This document shows, one piece after another, positions 63,483-64,000 of a stretch of 64,000 nucleotides of DNA; within the stretch, counting starts at the first letter, position 1; each line of letters begins with the position of its first letter. Location: positions 434,001 to 498,000 of the forward strand of contig NZ_CP069338.1 of NCBI RefSeq assembly GCF_016859125.1, in the 5' to 3' direction. Source of the stretch: Archangium violaceum (GTDB taxonomy: Bacteria; Myxococcota; Myxococcia; Myxococcales; Myxococcaceae). The notes beneath the pieces were generated by a model. It saw only the letters and a list, made by a program, of their open reading frames with translations. It did no database searches and was not told where the DNA came from. The translations under genes were made by a program, and so were the position numbers.

Positions 63483-64000
63483 CTAGAAGCTCAGCTTGAC
63501 GCCGAAGCGGATGGAGCGGGGCGCCTGATACGCGATCGGCTTCTTGAAGTTGGGGTTGATGTCCGCGTTGGTGATGGCCGTGTTGGTGCTGGTGGCCAGG
63601 ACGCGGCAGCTGGAGCTGGGCTCATCCGTCCGGCAGCTCTCGACGTCCGCCGGCTTGCCATCCACCTCGATGGCGTGGACGCGGGTGGTGGTGAAGGTCT
63701 GGTCCACGGCCGTCACCTGCTGGAAGTTGAAGACGTTGAAGACGTCCATGGAGATGCTGAGCGTGTAGTCGCCGGAGAGCCGCTGACTGACGCCCACGTG
63801 CCCGTCGACGTTGTGGACCCAGGGCATCCGGCCCGCGCTGCCTCGCGGCAGGATGAACGTCTCCGAGCCGCTGCGCCGGGGGTGGTAGCCCAGGTAGTTG
63901 AGCGGCGAGCCCGAGCGGGCACGGTAGCCACCGCCGATGTCGAGGCTCAGGTCCCGGCTCAGCCGGAACTCCTTGGCGCCGAAGGCCTTGAAGGCATGCG
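63483..64000 (-). CDS. TonB-dependent receptor, C-terminal part
   Basis: The frame is open to the window end, so the 5' part lies beyond it. Visible residues form beta strands of an outer-membrane barrel (LSLDIGGGYRARSGSPLNYL, HVGVSQRLSGDYTLSISMDV, FNVFNFQQV) and the protein ends RSIRFGVKLSF with the C-terminal Phe that marks outer-membrane barrels. The substrate (siderophore, vitamin or carbohydrate) cannot be judged from this part. Confidence 0.85.
   Translation of the reverse strand, partial: HAFKAFGAKEFRLSRDLSLDIGGGYRARSGSPLNYLGYHPRRSGSETFILPRGSAGRMPWVHNVDGHVGVSQRLSGDYTLSISMDVFNVFNFQQVTAVDQTFTTTRVHAIEVDGKPADVESCRTDEPSSSCRVLATSTNTAITNADINPNFKKPIAYQAPRSIRFGVKLSF

Overview
The window is a very GC-rich stretch of bacterial chromosome, with no mobile element, tRNA or rRNA visible. 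It most resembles a myxobacterium of the Cystobacter/Archangium/Myxococcus group. The reasons are a protein of the DUF2378/TIGR02265 family (essentially restricted to that order), the density of histidine kinases, eukaryote-like Ser/Thr kinases and a PP2C phosphatase, and many lipoproteins and secreted proteins of unknown role. This placement is inference; no marker gene fixes the species. About 55 genes are supported. Both ends cut a gene: an MFS exporter on the left and a TonB-dependent receptor on the right.

Layout. 1-10.7 kb: exporter tail, Hydin-like-repeat lipoprotein, M3-like metallopeptidase, a small protein with a sigma-region-4-like patch behind a good sigma-70 promoter, DUF2058 protein, M20 peptidase, EEP-fold phosphatase/nuclease, and a Gly/Thr low-complexity lipoprotein. 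10.7-15.3 kb: operon of a small protein, a three-domain KaiC-like ATPase and a soluble histidine kinase. 15.4-19.5 kb: glutaryl-CoA dehydrogenase, an SDR and a membrane histidine kinase. 19.7-26.5 kb: signalling block with PP2C phosphatase, giant helical-repeat protein, Ser/Thr kinase and a di-iron oxygen-binding-type protein. 26.7-35.7 kb: secreted proteins, thioredoxin-like/SDR pair, glycosyltransferase, LysR regulator, hydrolase, DUF2378 protein and a pseudokinase. 35.7-39.5 kb: HAMP-like protein, fmt, a degenerate dehydroquinase-like protein and rsmB in one operon. 39.6-50.4 kb: HEAT lipoprotein, paired DJ-1/PfpI genes, coupled tiny genes, an alpha/beta hydrolase without its nucleophile, a decayed locus with a trypsin fragment, a secreted metalloprotease, a dCache histidine kinase and a collapsed thiol peroxidase gene. 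50.6-64 kb: TerB/LETM1-like protein, HSP90-like protein coupled to a helical-repeat partner, aldo/keto reductase, two overlapping histidine kinase genes, Tex, and a lipoprotein/TonB receptor pair.

Themes. Signal transduction dominates: five histidine kinases, one active-looking Ser/Thr kinase, one pseudokinase, one PP2C and the KaiC-like ATPase. Several proteins keep a known fold but have lost catalytic residues (dehydroquinase-like, thioredoxin-like, alpha/beta hydrolase, pseudokinase). A ~34-bp palindromic element occurs three times, each time exactly between convergent genes. Two loci (about 44.6-45.0 kb and 50.2-50.4 kb) hold decayed gene remnants. The best candidates for undescribed systems are the KaiC3/kinase operon, the HSP90-helical-repeat pair and the di-iron protein/Ser-Thr kinase pair.
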